This document shows positions 16,210 to 24,010 of a stretch of DNA of 64,000 bases, one piece after another. Under the pieces are notes generated by a model. It had not been told where the DNA came from. It searched no databases and saw only the letters and a program-made list of their open reading frames with translations. Source of the stretch: Clostridium_AI sp964409685 (GTDB lineage Bacteria; Bacillota; Clostridia; Lachnospirales; Lachnospiraceae); contig CAYPEJ010000007.1 in assembly GCA_964409685.1 (NCBI GenBank), positions 92,535-156,534 on the forward strand, read 5' to 3'. A program made the position numbers and the translations under genes. Within the stretch, counting starts at the first letter, position 1. Each line of letters begins with the position of its first letter.

Positions 16210-16974
16210 CTATTTGTCTGCTTGCTTCTCAGGTTTTTCATAACCATAAATGTCGTATATTTCATCTGTGTAGACATTTACACTTTCATATACAACTAAT
16301 GGTGGTTCAATTTTAACACGAGAACCGCCACCTTTTACTGCTTCAATTAGTACCATATTTGGTTCTTTGTCTTTGTATGGATGAACAAATCGAATTCGCT
16401 TTGGTTCTAATTTATACTTTGCTAATGTTGTAATAATCTCTACCAAACGATATGGACGATGTACCATAAAAAACTTTCCATTCATTTTAAGCACTTTTGA
16501 ACTTTCACGTACCACATCTTCTAATGTACAATGAATTTCATGTCGTGCAATTGCCTTTGGCATATCAGGATTTACTAGTCCATGGTTTTCTGTCATATAA
16601 GGTGGATTTGTGGTTACTACATCAAAAGAAGCTCCTTCAAAAATTTGAGAAGCTTCTTTAATATCTCCTTGTACGATGGAAATCTTGTCTTCCAAGTCAT
16701 TGAGCTGAACGCTTCTTCTCGCCATCTCTGCACTTTCTTCTTGCAATTCTAATGCTGAGATATGCCCCGCTTTTGTCTTTGCCTCAACTAAAATTGGAAT
16801 AATTCCCGTTCCTGTTCCTAAATCCAAAACCTTAGCACCAGTTTTTACATGAACAAATCCTGAAAGTAATACTGCATCTATGCCAAAGCAAAATTTTTCT
16901 GGATTTTGAATGATTTTATATCCTTTAATCTGTAAATCATCTACTCTCTCATTTTGCTTTAAGTCAACTTTCAT
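16210..16974 (-). CDS. tRNA1(Val) adenine-N6 methyltransferase-like protein (YabB family)
   Basis: A 254-residue class I SAM methyltransferase. DLGTGTGIIPIL is the SAM site and TTNPPYM the catalytic motif for exocyclic amine methylation of adenine. It resembles TrmN6/YfiC and B. subtilis YabB. Substrate is inferred from family. Located between ricT and rsmI, as in Bacillus. Confidence 0.9.
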   Translation of the reverse strand: MKVDLKQNERVDDLQIKGYKIIQNPEKFCFGIDAVLLSGFVHVKTGAKVLDLGTGTGIIPILVEAKTKAGHISALELQEESAEMARRSVQLNDLEDKISIVQGDIKEASQIFEGASFDVVTTNPPYMTENHGLVNPDMPKAIARHEIHCTLEDVVRESSKVLKMNGKFFMVHRPYRLVEIITTLAKYKLEPKRIRFVHPYKDKEPNMVLIEAVKGGGSRVKIEPPLVVYESVNVYTDEIYDIYGYEKPEKQADK

Positions 16975-17005
16975 AAAAACCTCTTCTATCTTATTCTAGC
17001 TTAGA

Positions 17006-17908
17006 TTAATCAATCTTTGAACCAGAGTCTTTTCTTTCTAATGCTTCTAATGCCTTTAATTCTGCATCCATCGCAATCTTTTCTCTCTTACGTTTTGGTG
17101 TGAATTTCAAGTCATCTACCGCGTATTCACGTACCTCTTTTTCGTCGTTCTCTAATGTTACAACAACCTTAACAAGCTGTTTTAATACGCTTACGCTTTG
17201 TACTTCACCTGATAACTGATCAACTGTTTCTACAGTGTCACCAACTGTTGGAAGTTTACTATTTAATTCTTCATATGCCTCTTGTTCATTTTTCAGGCAA
17301 CACATAAGTCTTCCACAAACACCTGAGATCTTTGTTGGGTTTAATGAAAGATTCTGTTCTTTTGCCATCTTAATAGATACAGGAGCAAACTCACTTAAAA
17401 ATGTATTACAACATAATGGTCTACCACAGATTCCAATACCACCAACGATCTTTGTCTCATCCCTTACCCCAATTTGTCGTAACTCGATACGTGTCTTAAA
17501 TACTGCTGCTAAGTCCTTTACTAAATCACGGAAGTCAATTCTTCCATCTGCAGTAAAATAAAAGAGCAGTTTATTATTATCAAACGTATACTCACAGTCA
17601 ATTAATTTCATCTGTAAGCCATGTTTTGCGATTTTTTCTAAGCAAACTTTATATGCCCCAGTTTCCTTCTCTCTATTATGTGCTTCGATTGCATCATCTT
17701 CCTCAGTCGCAATACGAATAACGGGTTTCAAAGGCTGAATAATCTTGTCCTCTTCTACTTCTCGATTTCCAATTACTACATTTCCATACTCAATTCCCCT
17801 TGCAGTTTCTACAATTACGTTAGAACCTTGCTCAATCTCTAAATCTGTTGGATCAAAAAAGTAAATCTTCCCTGCCTTACGAAACCTTACACCAATTACC
17901 TTAACCAT
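17006..17908 (-). CDS. ricT: PSP1-domain protein RicT (YaaT)
   Basis: A 300-residue protein of the RicA-RicF-RicT complex, which in Bacillus carries iron-sulfur clusters and assists RNase Y-dependent mRNA processing and entry into sporulation. The cysteine groups CGRPLCC and CGRLMCC are visible mid-protein and match the known cluster ligands. I chose the ATG at 17908, seven bases after AAAGGAG; an ATG two codons earlier abuts the ribosome site. It overlaps the end of holB by 8 bases. Confidence 0.93.
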   Translation of the reverse strand: MVKVIGVRFRKAGKIYFFDPTDLEIEQGSNVIVETARGIEYGNVVIGNREVEEDKIIQPLKPVIRIATEEDDAIEAHNREKETGAYKVCLEKIAKHGLQMKLIDCEYTFDNNKLLFYFTADGRIDFRDLVKDLAAVFKTRIELRQIGVRDETKIVGGIGICGRPLCCNTFLSEFAPVSIKMAKEQNLSLNPTKISGVCGRLMCCLKNEQEAYEELNSKLPTVGDTVETVDQLSGEVQSVSVLKQLVKVVVTLENDEKEVREYAVDDLKFTPKRKREKIAMDAELKALEALERKDSGSKID

Positions 17909-18896
17909 TCCCATTCTCCTTTATAACAAGTAACATCAATTCCAATGCAATATCAAAATTGACATTTGCTCTTAAACGTTCTTTCGCCTTATCCATAGCC
18001 TTAATAATGTTTTCAATTCCTTCGTAACCTATCTTTTCCGCTAGTTTCTTAATTGTGCCGAAGTCACTACGAAACAGAAGAAGATTTGGATTACCTGTAA
18101 CTTTATATAATAAAATATCACGATACCATAACATCATGATATCTATATAATCATAGATTTCAAGCTTATGTTCCCCTAATTGCTTAATTCCATCTAATAG
18201 CTCATAGACTTGCATATTATCAATGTATTTTAACAAGTGTAATATCTTGTCCTTGGTCTCATTAAACTCTTCTGATGTGGAGTAACGAATTGCTTTTCCC
18301 ATATTTCCTTGCGAAAATCTTGCACTTAATTCTGCATTATAATCAGGTACTTGATATTCACTCATTAGATAAGATGCTATCAATTCCACTGATACAGGTT
18401 TTAAGTTTAACGTGACACATCTAGATAAAATGGTCTGTAACAATTTATTTTTATTGGTAGTCAAAAGCATAATGACACCATAAGATGGTGGTTCTTCAAT
18501 TGTCTTTAACAACGCATTCTGCGCCTGCTCTGTCATTTTATCTGCTTCATCAATAATATAAATCTTATATTTACTACTATATGGCTTAATATCAATATCC
18601 GCATTTAACTGGGTCCTAATATCATCAACACTAATGCTTGCCTTCTCATGAGTAACCTTAATAATATCAGGATGATTGCCAGACGAAGCTTGTAAGCATG
18701 ATTTACATTTGGTACAAGGATTTATACCATGTTCTTCGCATTGAAGCGTTGCAGCGAAAATATCTGCAAGCATTTTTTTACCTGAACCAACATCACCGTC
18801 CAGAATATATGCATGGGAAACTCTCTGTTTCTCAATTGCCATCTGCATATGTTCTATTATTTTTTTATGACCAATTACATCTTCAAATCTTTTCAT
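17901..18896 (-). CDS. holB: DNA polymerase III delta' subunit
   Basis: A 331-residue clamp-loader subunit. It has a P-loop-like GDVGSGKK (residues 35-42), a zinc-binding four-cysteine group (CEEHGINPCTKCKSC) and the DEADKMTEQAQNALLKTIEE block that contacts the other loader subunits. The last P-loop residue is Lys rather than Thr/Ser, so nucleotide binding may be weak, as in other delta' proteins. Cotranscribed with yaaR and ricT. Confidence 0.93.
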   Translation of the reverse strand: MKRFEDVIGHKKIIEHMQMAIEKQRVSHAYILDGDVGSGKKMLADIFAATLQCEEHGINPCTKCKSCLQASSGNHPDIIKVTHEKASISVDDIRTQLNADIDIKPYSSKYKIYIIDEADKMTEQAQNALLKTIEEPPSYGVIMLLTTNKNKLLQTILSRCVTLNLKPVSVELIASYLMSEYQVPDYNAELSARFSQGNMGKAIRYSTSEEFNETKDKILHLLKYIDNMQVYELLDGIKQLGEHKLEIYDYIDIMMLWYRDILLYKVTGNPNLLLFRSDFGTIKKLAEKIGYEGIENIIKAMDKAKERLRANVNFDIALELMLLVIKENGNG

Positions 18897-18912
18897 CCTA
18901 CATCATCCCTCC

Positions 18913-19353
18913 TTATGTAAGGATATCTAAAAGTAACCCACGAATTTCATCTATTTTACCTAAGATCGCAATATGATCTTGTTCATCTTTAATTAACTCT
19001 TGCGCTAGTTCATCTAACTTATTATCTACTAATTTTACAATGCCGTAAACACGATGACGCCCTTTTCGATCCAAGAAGTTTTCTCGGCTGAATTTATGTG
19101 AACGGTTCACGACTTCATTCATAAATTCCTTAATCAAGGCACGATATCTTCTCATATCACGTACATCCATGTGTTTTCCAAGTTTCTTTCCTTGCTGGAC
19201 TATATCCTCCATAACGAGAGTCAGTCTTTCTTGAAGCGTGGCATCTTCAATATTACTCGCAAGCATAAACTTAAATGTATCGTCGGTTGCTTGTGTCTGC
19301 TGCGTCTGTGTCACTTGATTCAGTTGCTGCATTTGATTAATTTTTATATCCAT
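18913..19353 (-). CDS. yaaR: YaaR family protein (DUF327)
   Basis: A 146-residue protein of unknown function, conserved beside holB in Firmicutes. The Gln/Thr-rich N-terminus is probably flexible, followed by a helical domain with YRALIKEFMNEVVNRSHKF. I chose the ATG at 19353 (ribosome site AAAGGA, nine bases away) over a TTG three codons upstream that directly touches that site. Confidence 0.88.
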   Translation of the reverse strand: MDIKINQMQQLNQVTQTQQTQATDDTFKFMLASNIEDATLQERLTLVMEDIVQQGKKLGKHMDVRDMRRYRALIKEFMNEVVNRSHKFSRENFLDRKGRHRVYGIVKLVDNKLDELAQELIKDEQDHIAILGKIDEIRGLLLDILT

Positions 19354-19431
19354 GCTTCTCAATCCTTTCTATCAAATATTCTTTCAAATATTCTTTTGAT
19401 TCTCGTTCTAAAGCGACCACTTACCATTATA

Positions 19432-20019
19432 TCATAATGACTTCATAATATCACTTAAAATCTCTTGGATGCATGTTTCCTTATCTACATTAAAATACCT
19501 TTTCTCGATGTGTAAATCCCTTAAATTTTCTTCTTTAAAGTCCTCCTGATCTGCAAGAAATCTTCTACACATTTCCTCATACTTTGGATTCACTTGTATA
19601 CGCTCACGGTTTAATGCTCTTTCTAGACGCATCCCATCTTCTACTTCAATATAAATTGGCACAACCGATTCTGCTCCAAAATAGTTTACTAAACTACGAT
19701 ATCCTTCTAAAGTAGAAATCATAAGATAACTATCATGGCTTAAGTCTACTTGACCATCATCCGCTGTAAAGTACGCCCACTCGCCCATAACTGTTTGGTA
19801 GACACGTTCTTCAATTATCTTTCCTTGCGCCTTTAACTCATCTCTTTTTTCACTTGTAACAAAATAATATTCCACACCATCCGTCTCACCTGTACGAATC
19901 GGTCTTGTCGTATATGGAATGATTGTTTTCAAATGGTCTTTTATACGCTCTAGTAATTCCTTAAATATAGTGTCTTTTCCTGTTGCACTCTTTCCCATCA
20001 CTATAAATATTTTTGACAT
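19432..20019 (-). CDS. Divergent guanylate-kinase-like P-loop kinase
   Basis: A 195-residue protein with the guanylate kinase fold: P-loop GKSATGKDT (residues 9-17), then YTTRPIRTGETDGVEYYFV, the GMP-binding region of Gmk. It departs from true Gmk: the usual GPSGAGKST loop is altered, the YGT loop reads YFT (GEWAYFT), and the acidic strand before the adenine site differs. It may be a nucleotide kinase of altered specificity. It occupies the position held by thymidylate kinase (tmk) in B. subtilis, 2 bases after the decarboxylase gene. Confidence 0.75.
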   Translation of the reverse strand: MSKIFIVMGKSATGKDTIFKELLERIKDHLKTIIPYTTRPIRTGETDGVEYYFVTSEKRDELKAQGKIIEERVYQTVMGEWAYFTADDGQVDLSHDSYLMISTLEGYRSLVNYFGAESVVPIYIEVEDGMRLERALNRERIQVNPKYEEMCRRFLADQEDFKEENLRDLHIEKRYFNVDKETCIQEILSDIMKSL

Positions 20020-20021
20020 TT

Positions 20022-21431
20022 TTAGTCCTCTCTATTAACTACAAGTATATATTTTTCGTCCAAGAGTCCCTTTACCGATAACCCTGAATCCAAATATGCA
20101 TGTATTCGTTCTATCATTTCTTCTTGGATTAATTCTCCGGGAGCCAAAATTGGAATTCCTGGTGGATACAAATAAACAAAGCTTCCTGCAATATGATTTA
20201 CACTTTCCTCTAATAGACATGTACACTTTTTCACATGAAACACTTTATCATGAAATACTTCATGTGGTAACAAGACAACTTTCGCTTCGATTGGGTAATA
20301 GGATATATGAGCTCCTTCCCGTTTCTGCTCCATTGTAGAATCAATTTCTTTTAAGGCGCATTGCAAACGCCTGAAACCATCTTCTGTATCCCCCACAGAT
20401 GTAATCGCTAAAACATAGTCCGCTTCCGCCATCTCCATCTGGAGTTTATAATTATTTAATAGTATATCATAAAGTTCTGTGCCTGTCATATTTGTTTCCC
20501 TTGTGGAAATAATAATTTTAGACATATCTCGTCCTTCATATTCAATTACCTTAAGATGTTTTAGACATTGCATTTCTTCATAAAATTTTTTTAGGTTCAA
20601 AACAAGTCGTTGAAATAATTCTTGCCCTCTATCCTGAATTAAATCCATACAATACTCAATTCCAGCCATAAATATATAAGATGGACTGGATGTCTGATAA
20701 ATAGAGGAATATGCTTTTATTTTTTCTATATCGACAATCTCACTATTTACATGAAGTAAGGCTGTTTGTGTAAATGCAGGCAAAGTCTTATGTACACTTT
20801 GAATCACTACATCTGCACCTAAATCTACCGCACTTTTCGGAAACTCATTATGAAAGTGGAAATGCGCTCCATGTGCTTCATCTACTAACACAGGAATATT
20901 CCGCTTATGGGCAATTCGACAGATTTTTTCAATTTCAGACACAACACCTTCGTACGTAGGTGATACTAAAATAATACATTGCACATCCGCATTTTTTATC
21001 AACATTTCCTCTATATATTTTGCGGAATATCCACATTGTATACCCTTGTTGTCATCATATTGTGGATATAGGTAAATTGGTTCAAGTTCATTGAGGATAA
21101 GTCCATGATAAACTGACTTATGACAATTCCTTGCCACTAAAACTTTATCCCCTTTTTGCGTACATGCACTGATCCCTGTCAATATTCCCGACGTACTTCC
21201 ATTTACTAAATACAAAGTATTTTGGGAATGATATAACGTGGCAGTACGATTCATGGATTCCAAGATAATATCCTGTGGGTCATGCATATTATCAAATCCA
21301 TCAATCTCTGTAATGTCAATTGCATAAGGATTCATAGCTGGCATTAAATCTGTATTTCTCTTATGCCCTGGCATATGAAATGGATAATAATCATCCTGTG
21401 CATAATTCTTTAATTTTTGATATAAACTCAT
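20022..21431 (-). CDS. Orn/Lys/Arg decarboxylase family PLP enzyme (YaaO-like)
   Basis: A 469-residue fold-type I PLP enzyme. VDEAHGAHFHFH carries the cofactor-contacting Asp and His; the Schiff-base lysine is in SVHKTLPAFTQTALLH. NGSTSGILTG binds the cofactor phosphate. The protein is short like B. subtilis YaaO and SpeA, without the long N-terminal wing of E. coli decarboxylases. It likely makes a polyamine precursor from arginine, lysine or ornithine. First gene of the yaaO-gmk-like-yaaR-holB-ricT block and divergent from nfo. Confidence 0.88.
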   Translation of the reverse strand: MSLYQKLKNYAQDDYYPFHMPGHKRNTDLMPAMNPYAIDITEIDGFDNMHDPQDIILESMNRTATLYHSQNTLYLVNGSTSGILTGISACTQKGDKVLVARNCHKSVYHGLILNELEPIYLYPQYDDNKGIQCGYSAKYIEEMLIKNADVQCIILVSPTYEGVVSEIEKICRIAHKRNIPVLVDEAHGAHFHFHNEFPKSAVDLGADVVIQSVHKTLPAFTQTALLHVNSEIVDIEKIKAYSSIYQTSSPSYIFMAGIEYCMDLIQDRGQELFQRLVLNLKKFYEEMQCLKHLKVIEYEGRDMSKIIISTRETNMTGTELYDILLNNYKLQMEMAEADYVLAITSVGDTEDGFRRLQCALKEIDSTMEQKREGAHISYYPIEAKVVLLPHEVFHDKVFHVKKCTCLLEESVNHIAGSFVYLYPPGIPILAPGELIQEEMIERIHAYLDSGLSVKGLLDEKYILVVNRED

Positions 21432-21488
21432 ATCGTTCTCCCATCAAATATATATCGTTGCCTGTACTTTCACCGTACCTTGGCATTA

Positions 21489-21517
21489 TTGTAAAATTAC
21501 ATTTTCTAGTGTATAAT
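21489..21517 (+). promoter_or_regulatory. nfo promoter
   Basis: TTGTAA (21489-21494), 17-base spacer, TATAAT (21512-21517). It gives a leader of about 30 bases before the ATG at 21554. Confidence 0.7.
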
Positions 21518-21553
21518 ATCACCACATACATTGCAAGAAATCGGAGGTATCTT

Positions 21554-22468
21554 ATGTTGAAAATTGGTTGTCATGTTGGCATGAGCGGAAAAGAAATGTT
21601 TCTTGGTTCTGTCAAAGAAGCTTTATCTTATGGTGCCAATACATTTATGGTATATACAGGCGCTCCCCAAAATACAAGACGAAAAGCAATTAGTGAATTA
21701 AGAATTGAAGAAGCCCAAGCTTTAATGAAAGCAAATGGTATCGAAGAGTTCGTAATCCATGCACCTTATATCATTAATCTTGGAAATACCATTACACCTG
21801 AAACATTCCAGTTAGCGGTTGATTTCCTTCGAGTTGAAATAGAACGTTCTGCTGCCATGGGTAGTAAAAATATTGTACTTCATCCAGGTTCCCACGTTAA
21901 GGCTGGGGAAGATGCAGGTATTTCACAGATTATTAAAGGGTTAAATGAAGTTCTTACTGCAGATACTCCAGTGAATATTGCATTAGAAACAATGGCTGGA
22001 AAAGGTAGTGAGATAGCGAGAAACTTTGAAGAGATTGCTCGTATCTATGATGGAGTTAAGTGTAATGATAAACTTCGAGTTTGCTTTGATACCTGTCATG
22101 TAAATGATTCTGGGTATGATCTTGTAAATAATTTTGATGCTGTTATAGATGAATTTGACCGTATCGTTGGAAAAGATCAAATTAGTGTATTTCATATAAA
22201 TGATAGTAAGAATCCTCTTGGAGCGAAGAAGGATCGCCATGAGAATATTGGGTTTGGTGCTATTGGTTATGATACACTTCGTCAGATTGTATTTCATCCT
22301 GACTTTGAAAATGTTCCAAAGATTTTGGAGACGCCTTATATTCCACATCCAGAAGAGAAGAAAAAATCCTATGCACCTTATAAGTATGAGATCGAGATGA
22401 TTCGTAAGGGGGAATTTGATCCTGAGTTGAAGGAAAAAATTCTTAGAGAGAATAGTATTAGCTTTTAG
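21554..22468 (+). CDS. nfo: Deoxyribonuclease IV (endonuclease IV)
   Basis: A 304-residue AP endonuclease that nicks DNA 5' of abasic sites in base excision repair. Three-zinc-site residues are seen in NIVLHPGSHV, NIALETMAGKGSE, RVCFDTCHVNDSGYDL and FHINDSKNPLGAKKDRHENIG. I chose the ATG at 21554 because CGGAGG lies upstream; the frame stays open through the divergent gene's start, where it is not coding. Own promoter. Confidence 0.96.
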   Translation: MLKIGCHVGMSGKEMFLGSVKEALSYGANTFMVYTGAPQNTRRKAISELRIEEAQALMKANGIEEFVIHAPYIINLGNTITPETFQLAVDFLRVEIERSAAMGSKNIVLHPGSHVKAGEDAGISQIIKGLNEVLTADTPVNIALETMAGKGSEIARNFEEIARIYDGVKCNDKLRVCFDTCHVNDSGYDLVNNFDAVIDEFDRIVGKDQISVFHINDSKNPLGAKKDRHENIGFGAIGYDTLRQIVFHPDFENVPKILETPYIPHPEEKKKSYAPYKYEIEMIRKGEFDPELKEKILRENSISF

Positions 22469-22520
22469 TTGATTCCATTGCCTTAAACGGATTACTAGTT
22501 TGAATTAGTTCGTAATGCAG

Positions 22521-22563
22521 AAAAGGGGCTGTAACATTCCTTGTTTGTTACAACTCCTTTTTT
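22521..22563. terminator. Bidirectional terminator between nfo and the next gene
   Basis: AAAAGGGGCTGTAACA pairs with TGTTACAACTCCTTTT (GU pairs included) around a short loop, and T-runs follow on both strands. It serves nfo and the convergent unknown gene. Confidence 0.8.
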
Positions 22564-23276
22564 GATATACTTCTTTGATATAAATATGCCCGTCCCTGCT
22601 TTCCAACCTGCTCTATTGCCCCAACGTATTTTAAGACATTGATTGCACATGAAGTTACCTTTGGTGAAAGCTTGGATTCCTTTGCATAATCCTTTGTTGT
22701 AAATGTCTCACTTAATGTTGGTGGGATTAACTTTTGATAATCTGCTATACCTGTAATGGTATACTCTCCTACGATTTCCATTGGAATTCGGTCATGTCTT
22801 GTAGAACCTTTCTTTTTATCTGCACTCCAACCATTCAGTAAACGGTATTCTTCCATATTAATTAACATTAACCGAATTTTTAAGTTTGAATTGGTTAGAA
22901 ATTGTTTAATCTTGTATAATTCGTAAAAGGAACGGTAGTAGCTGCCTTTCACTGGGGACTTTCGTTTTTTTGAAACTTCGCCAGTTTCTTCGTCTATCCA
23001 GTAAAGCCATTTGGTTGCTACCATTGGGTAGACAACTGTAACAGCGTAGTCTGGTAAAAAGAATTCTAGTTTTTTTCGCAGGTTGTTAAAACTTTGCGTT
23101 TGAACTTCAATGATTCCGTCTTTGTTTAGGATGTCAACATAGTATCTTCCTAGTTTGATTTCTTGATTTTCTGAGTTTGGTTCGATGTAGTTTTTTATGA
23201 CAGAGTGAAGCGTTTTTTCTTTTAGAGTTCCAATTTGGTGAAGTTGGTCTTTATCTTGGGATATATCTTCATTCAT
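22548..23276 (-). CDS. Unknown protein: nuclease-like N-terminus plus winged-helix C-terminus
   Basis: A 242-residue protein that I do not assign to a named family. The N-terminal half shows the spacing of PD-(D/E)XK nucleases: Glu20 in a helix, Asp48 in GRYYVDIL, then the Glu57-Val-Gln59 pair (IIEVQT). The C-terminal part (about 185-235, FTTKDYAKESKLSPKVTSCAINVLKYVGAIE) looks like a winged helix. Both are by-eye calls. There is no signal peptide or membrane segment. It sits between nfo and a toxin-antitoxin-like cassette, and the start is followed by good coding codon use. Confidence 0.6.
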   Translation of the reverse strand: MNEDISQDKDQLHQIGTLKEKTLHSVIKNYIEPNSENQEIKLGRYYVDILNKDGIIEVQTQSFNNLRKKLEFFLPDYAVTVVYPMVATKWLYWIDEETGEVSKKRKSPVKGSYYRSFYELYKIKQFLTNSNLKIRLMLINMEEYRLLNGWSADKKKGSTRHDRIPMEIVGEYTITGIADYQKLIPPTLSETFTTKDYAKESKLSPKVTSCAINVLKYVGAIEQVGKQGRAYLYQRSISKKEL

Positions 23277-23350
23277 TATACTTTCCTTTCACATTCGTTT
23301 GCAGTATTTCATTAACTCTATTATTCTTTTAAATTGAAACAAAAGTATTA

Positions 23351-23379
23351 TTGATAATATAGTTATATCATGCTATAAT
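23351..23379 (+). promoter_or_regulatory. Promoter of the antisense RNA
   Basis: TTGATA (23351-23356), 17-base spacer, perfect TATAAT (23374-23379). It points into the toxin cassette from the left. Confidence 0.8.
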
Positions 23380-23385
23380 TTACTT

Positions 23386-23476
23386 AATAAAAGGAACAAT
23401 CATCCACAAGGTGGTTGACCAAGTATTTGTGACAAAGACCACCCAATACCGGTCAAGTATATGAGGGTGGTTTTTT
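23386..23476 (+). ncRNA. Predicted antitoxin-type antisense RNA, about 91 nt
   Basis: Predicted transcript from the promoter at 23351-23379 to a terminator formed by ACCACCC (23438-23444) and GGGTGGT (23465-23471) followed by six T. It has no ribosome site or credible coding frame. Its 3' end lies 11 bases beyond the toxin stop codon on the opposite strand, so it is antisense to the toxin mRNA 3' region, the arrangement of convergent type I toxin-antitoxin pairs. Function as antitoxin is inference. Confidence 0.65.
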
Positions 23477-23486
23477 GTATGTATAG

Positions 23487-23582
23487 CTACTTACAGAAAG
23501 TAAATATAAATGTAAGCAGTGCCAACAAGAACATACCAAATGTCAGTATATCCTTAAAATCAAAATTATTCTGATTCTTCAT
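23487..23582 (-). CDS. Holin-like type I toxin, 31 residues
   Basis: A very small membrane protein: seven polar residues (MKNQNNF), then DFKDILTFGM and a hydrophobic stretch FLLALLTFIFTF ending CK. This matches the pattern of the putative holin-like toxin family (Hol_Tox; TxpA/BsrG-like), which insert in the host membrane. The ATG at 23582 has a near-perfect ribosome site GGGGGTGAT eight bases away. That site is buried in a hairpin in the leader. A 33-residue form from an ATG two codons upstream is possible. Toxicity is inferred from family pattern and layout. Confidence 0.75.
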   Translation of the reverse strand: MKNQNNFDFKDILTFGMFLLALLTFIFTFCK

Positions 23583-23592
23583 TGGCATCACC

Positions 23593-23611
23593 CCCATTCT
23601 TCTAGAATGGG
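23593..23611 (-). promoter_or_regulatory. Hairpin hiding the toxin ribosome site
   Basis: In the toxin mRNA, CCCATTCT pairs exactly with AGAATGGG around a three-base loop. The second arm runs directly into the GGGGGTGAT ribosome site, so initiation would be partly blocked in the folded transcript. Confidence 0.65.
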
Positions 23612-23647
23612 TCAACCACCCTGCAACACGATTGTTCCATGTTATTT

Positions 23648-23676
23648 AGTCTACCATAATCTATTTTCTTTGACAA
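23648..23676 (-). promoter_or_regulatory. Toxin mRNA promoter
   Basis: On the minus strand: TTGTCA (23671-23676), 17-base spacer, TAGACT (23648-23653). It predicts a start at about 23641 and a 59-base leader. Confidence 0.7.
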
Positions 23677-23754
23677 TTCCTATCATGCAATAATAATGTT
23701 TTTTGAAAGAACACCTTAGAAATTAGAAAGTATTTTTATAAAATAATTTTGATC

Positions 23755-23786
23755 AAAAAAAGAGCTGTATCAAACAACTCTTTTTT
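23755..23786 (-). terminator. Terminator of tRNA-Arg
   Basis: AAAAAAGAG (plus strand, ending about 23764) and CTCTTTTTT (about 23778-23786) form a stem just past the tRNA 3' end, with T-runs on the minus strand. Confidence 0.8.
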
Positions 23787-23793
23787 ATATATA

Positions 23794-23865
23794 CGTTCCC
23801 AGTAGGAATCGAACCTACAACTGAGACTTAGGAGGTCCCTGTTATATCCATTTAACTATGAGAAC
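23794..23865 (-). tRNA. tRNA-Arg (anticodon CCU)
   Basis: On the minus strand the acceptor arms GTTCTCA/TGGGAAC, D-arm GTTA...TAAC, anticodon arm GGGAC-CTCCTAA-GTCTC and T-arm GTAGG-TTCGAAT-CCTAC all fold. The anticodon is CCT, reading AGG. The CCA end is not encoded. The variable loop has four bases. Confidence 0.93.
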
Positions 23866-23876
23866 ACAACAATATA

Positions 23877-23904
23877 ATTATAGCGTAATTTGGTAAAATG
23901 TCAA
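23877..23904 (-). promoter_or_regulatory. tRNA-Arg promoter
   Basis: On the minus strand: perfect TTGACA (23899-23904), 16-base spacer, perfect TATAAT (23877-23882). Confidence 0.85.
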
Positions 23905-23937
23905 TGAAGAAACTATGTTTCACATAGCACAAAATTA

Positions 23938-23963
23938 ACTGGCACAGTGCTTACCATGCCAGT
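23938..23963 (-). terminator. Terminator of the DUF3881 gene
   Basis: The arms ACTGGCA (23938-23944) and TGCCAGT (23957-23963) pair; TTAATTTTG follows on the minus strand. It lies about 50 bases past the stop codon. Confidence 0.6.
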
Positions 23964-24010
23964 ATTTATTACTATTCTATTATTCTCTATACATTCCAAT
24001 TAATATTTCT

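Larger units (their letters stand above)
23393..23638. repeat. Inverted repeat bounding the toxin-antitoxin cassette
   Basis: The left copy at 23393-23420 begins GGAACAATC and ends GTGGTTGACC. The right copy at 23610-23638, in the opposite orientation, shares the GGAACAATC start and the GGTGGTTGACC end with a diverged middle. Both RNAs therefore begin with nearly the same sequence. A full-length toxin mRNA could fold its 5' end onto its 3' end through these copies. Confidence 0.75.

Noticed and set aside
23915..23928. Half parS (TGTTTCACATAG)
   Set aside because: Only one half matches; it is better explained by a small CTATG/CATAG inverted repeat.
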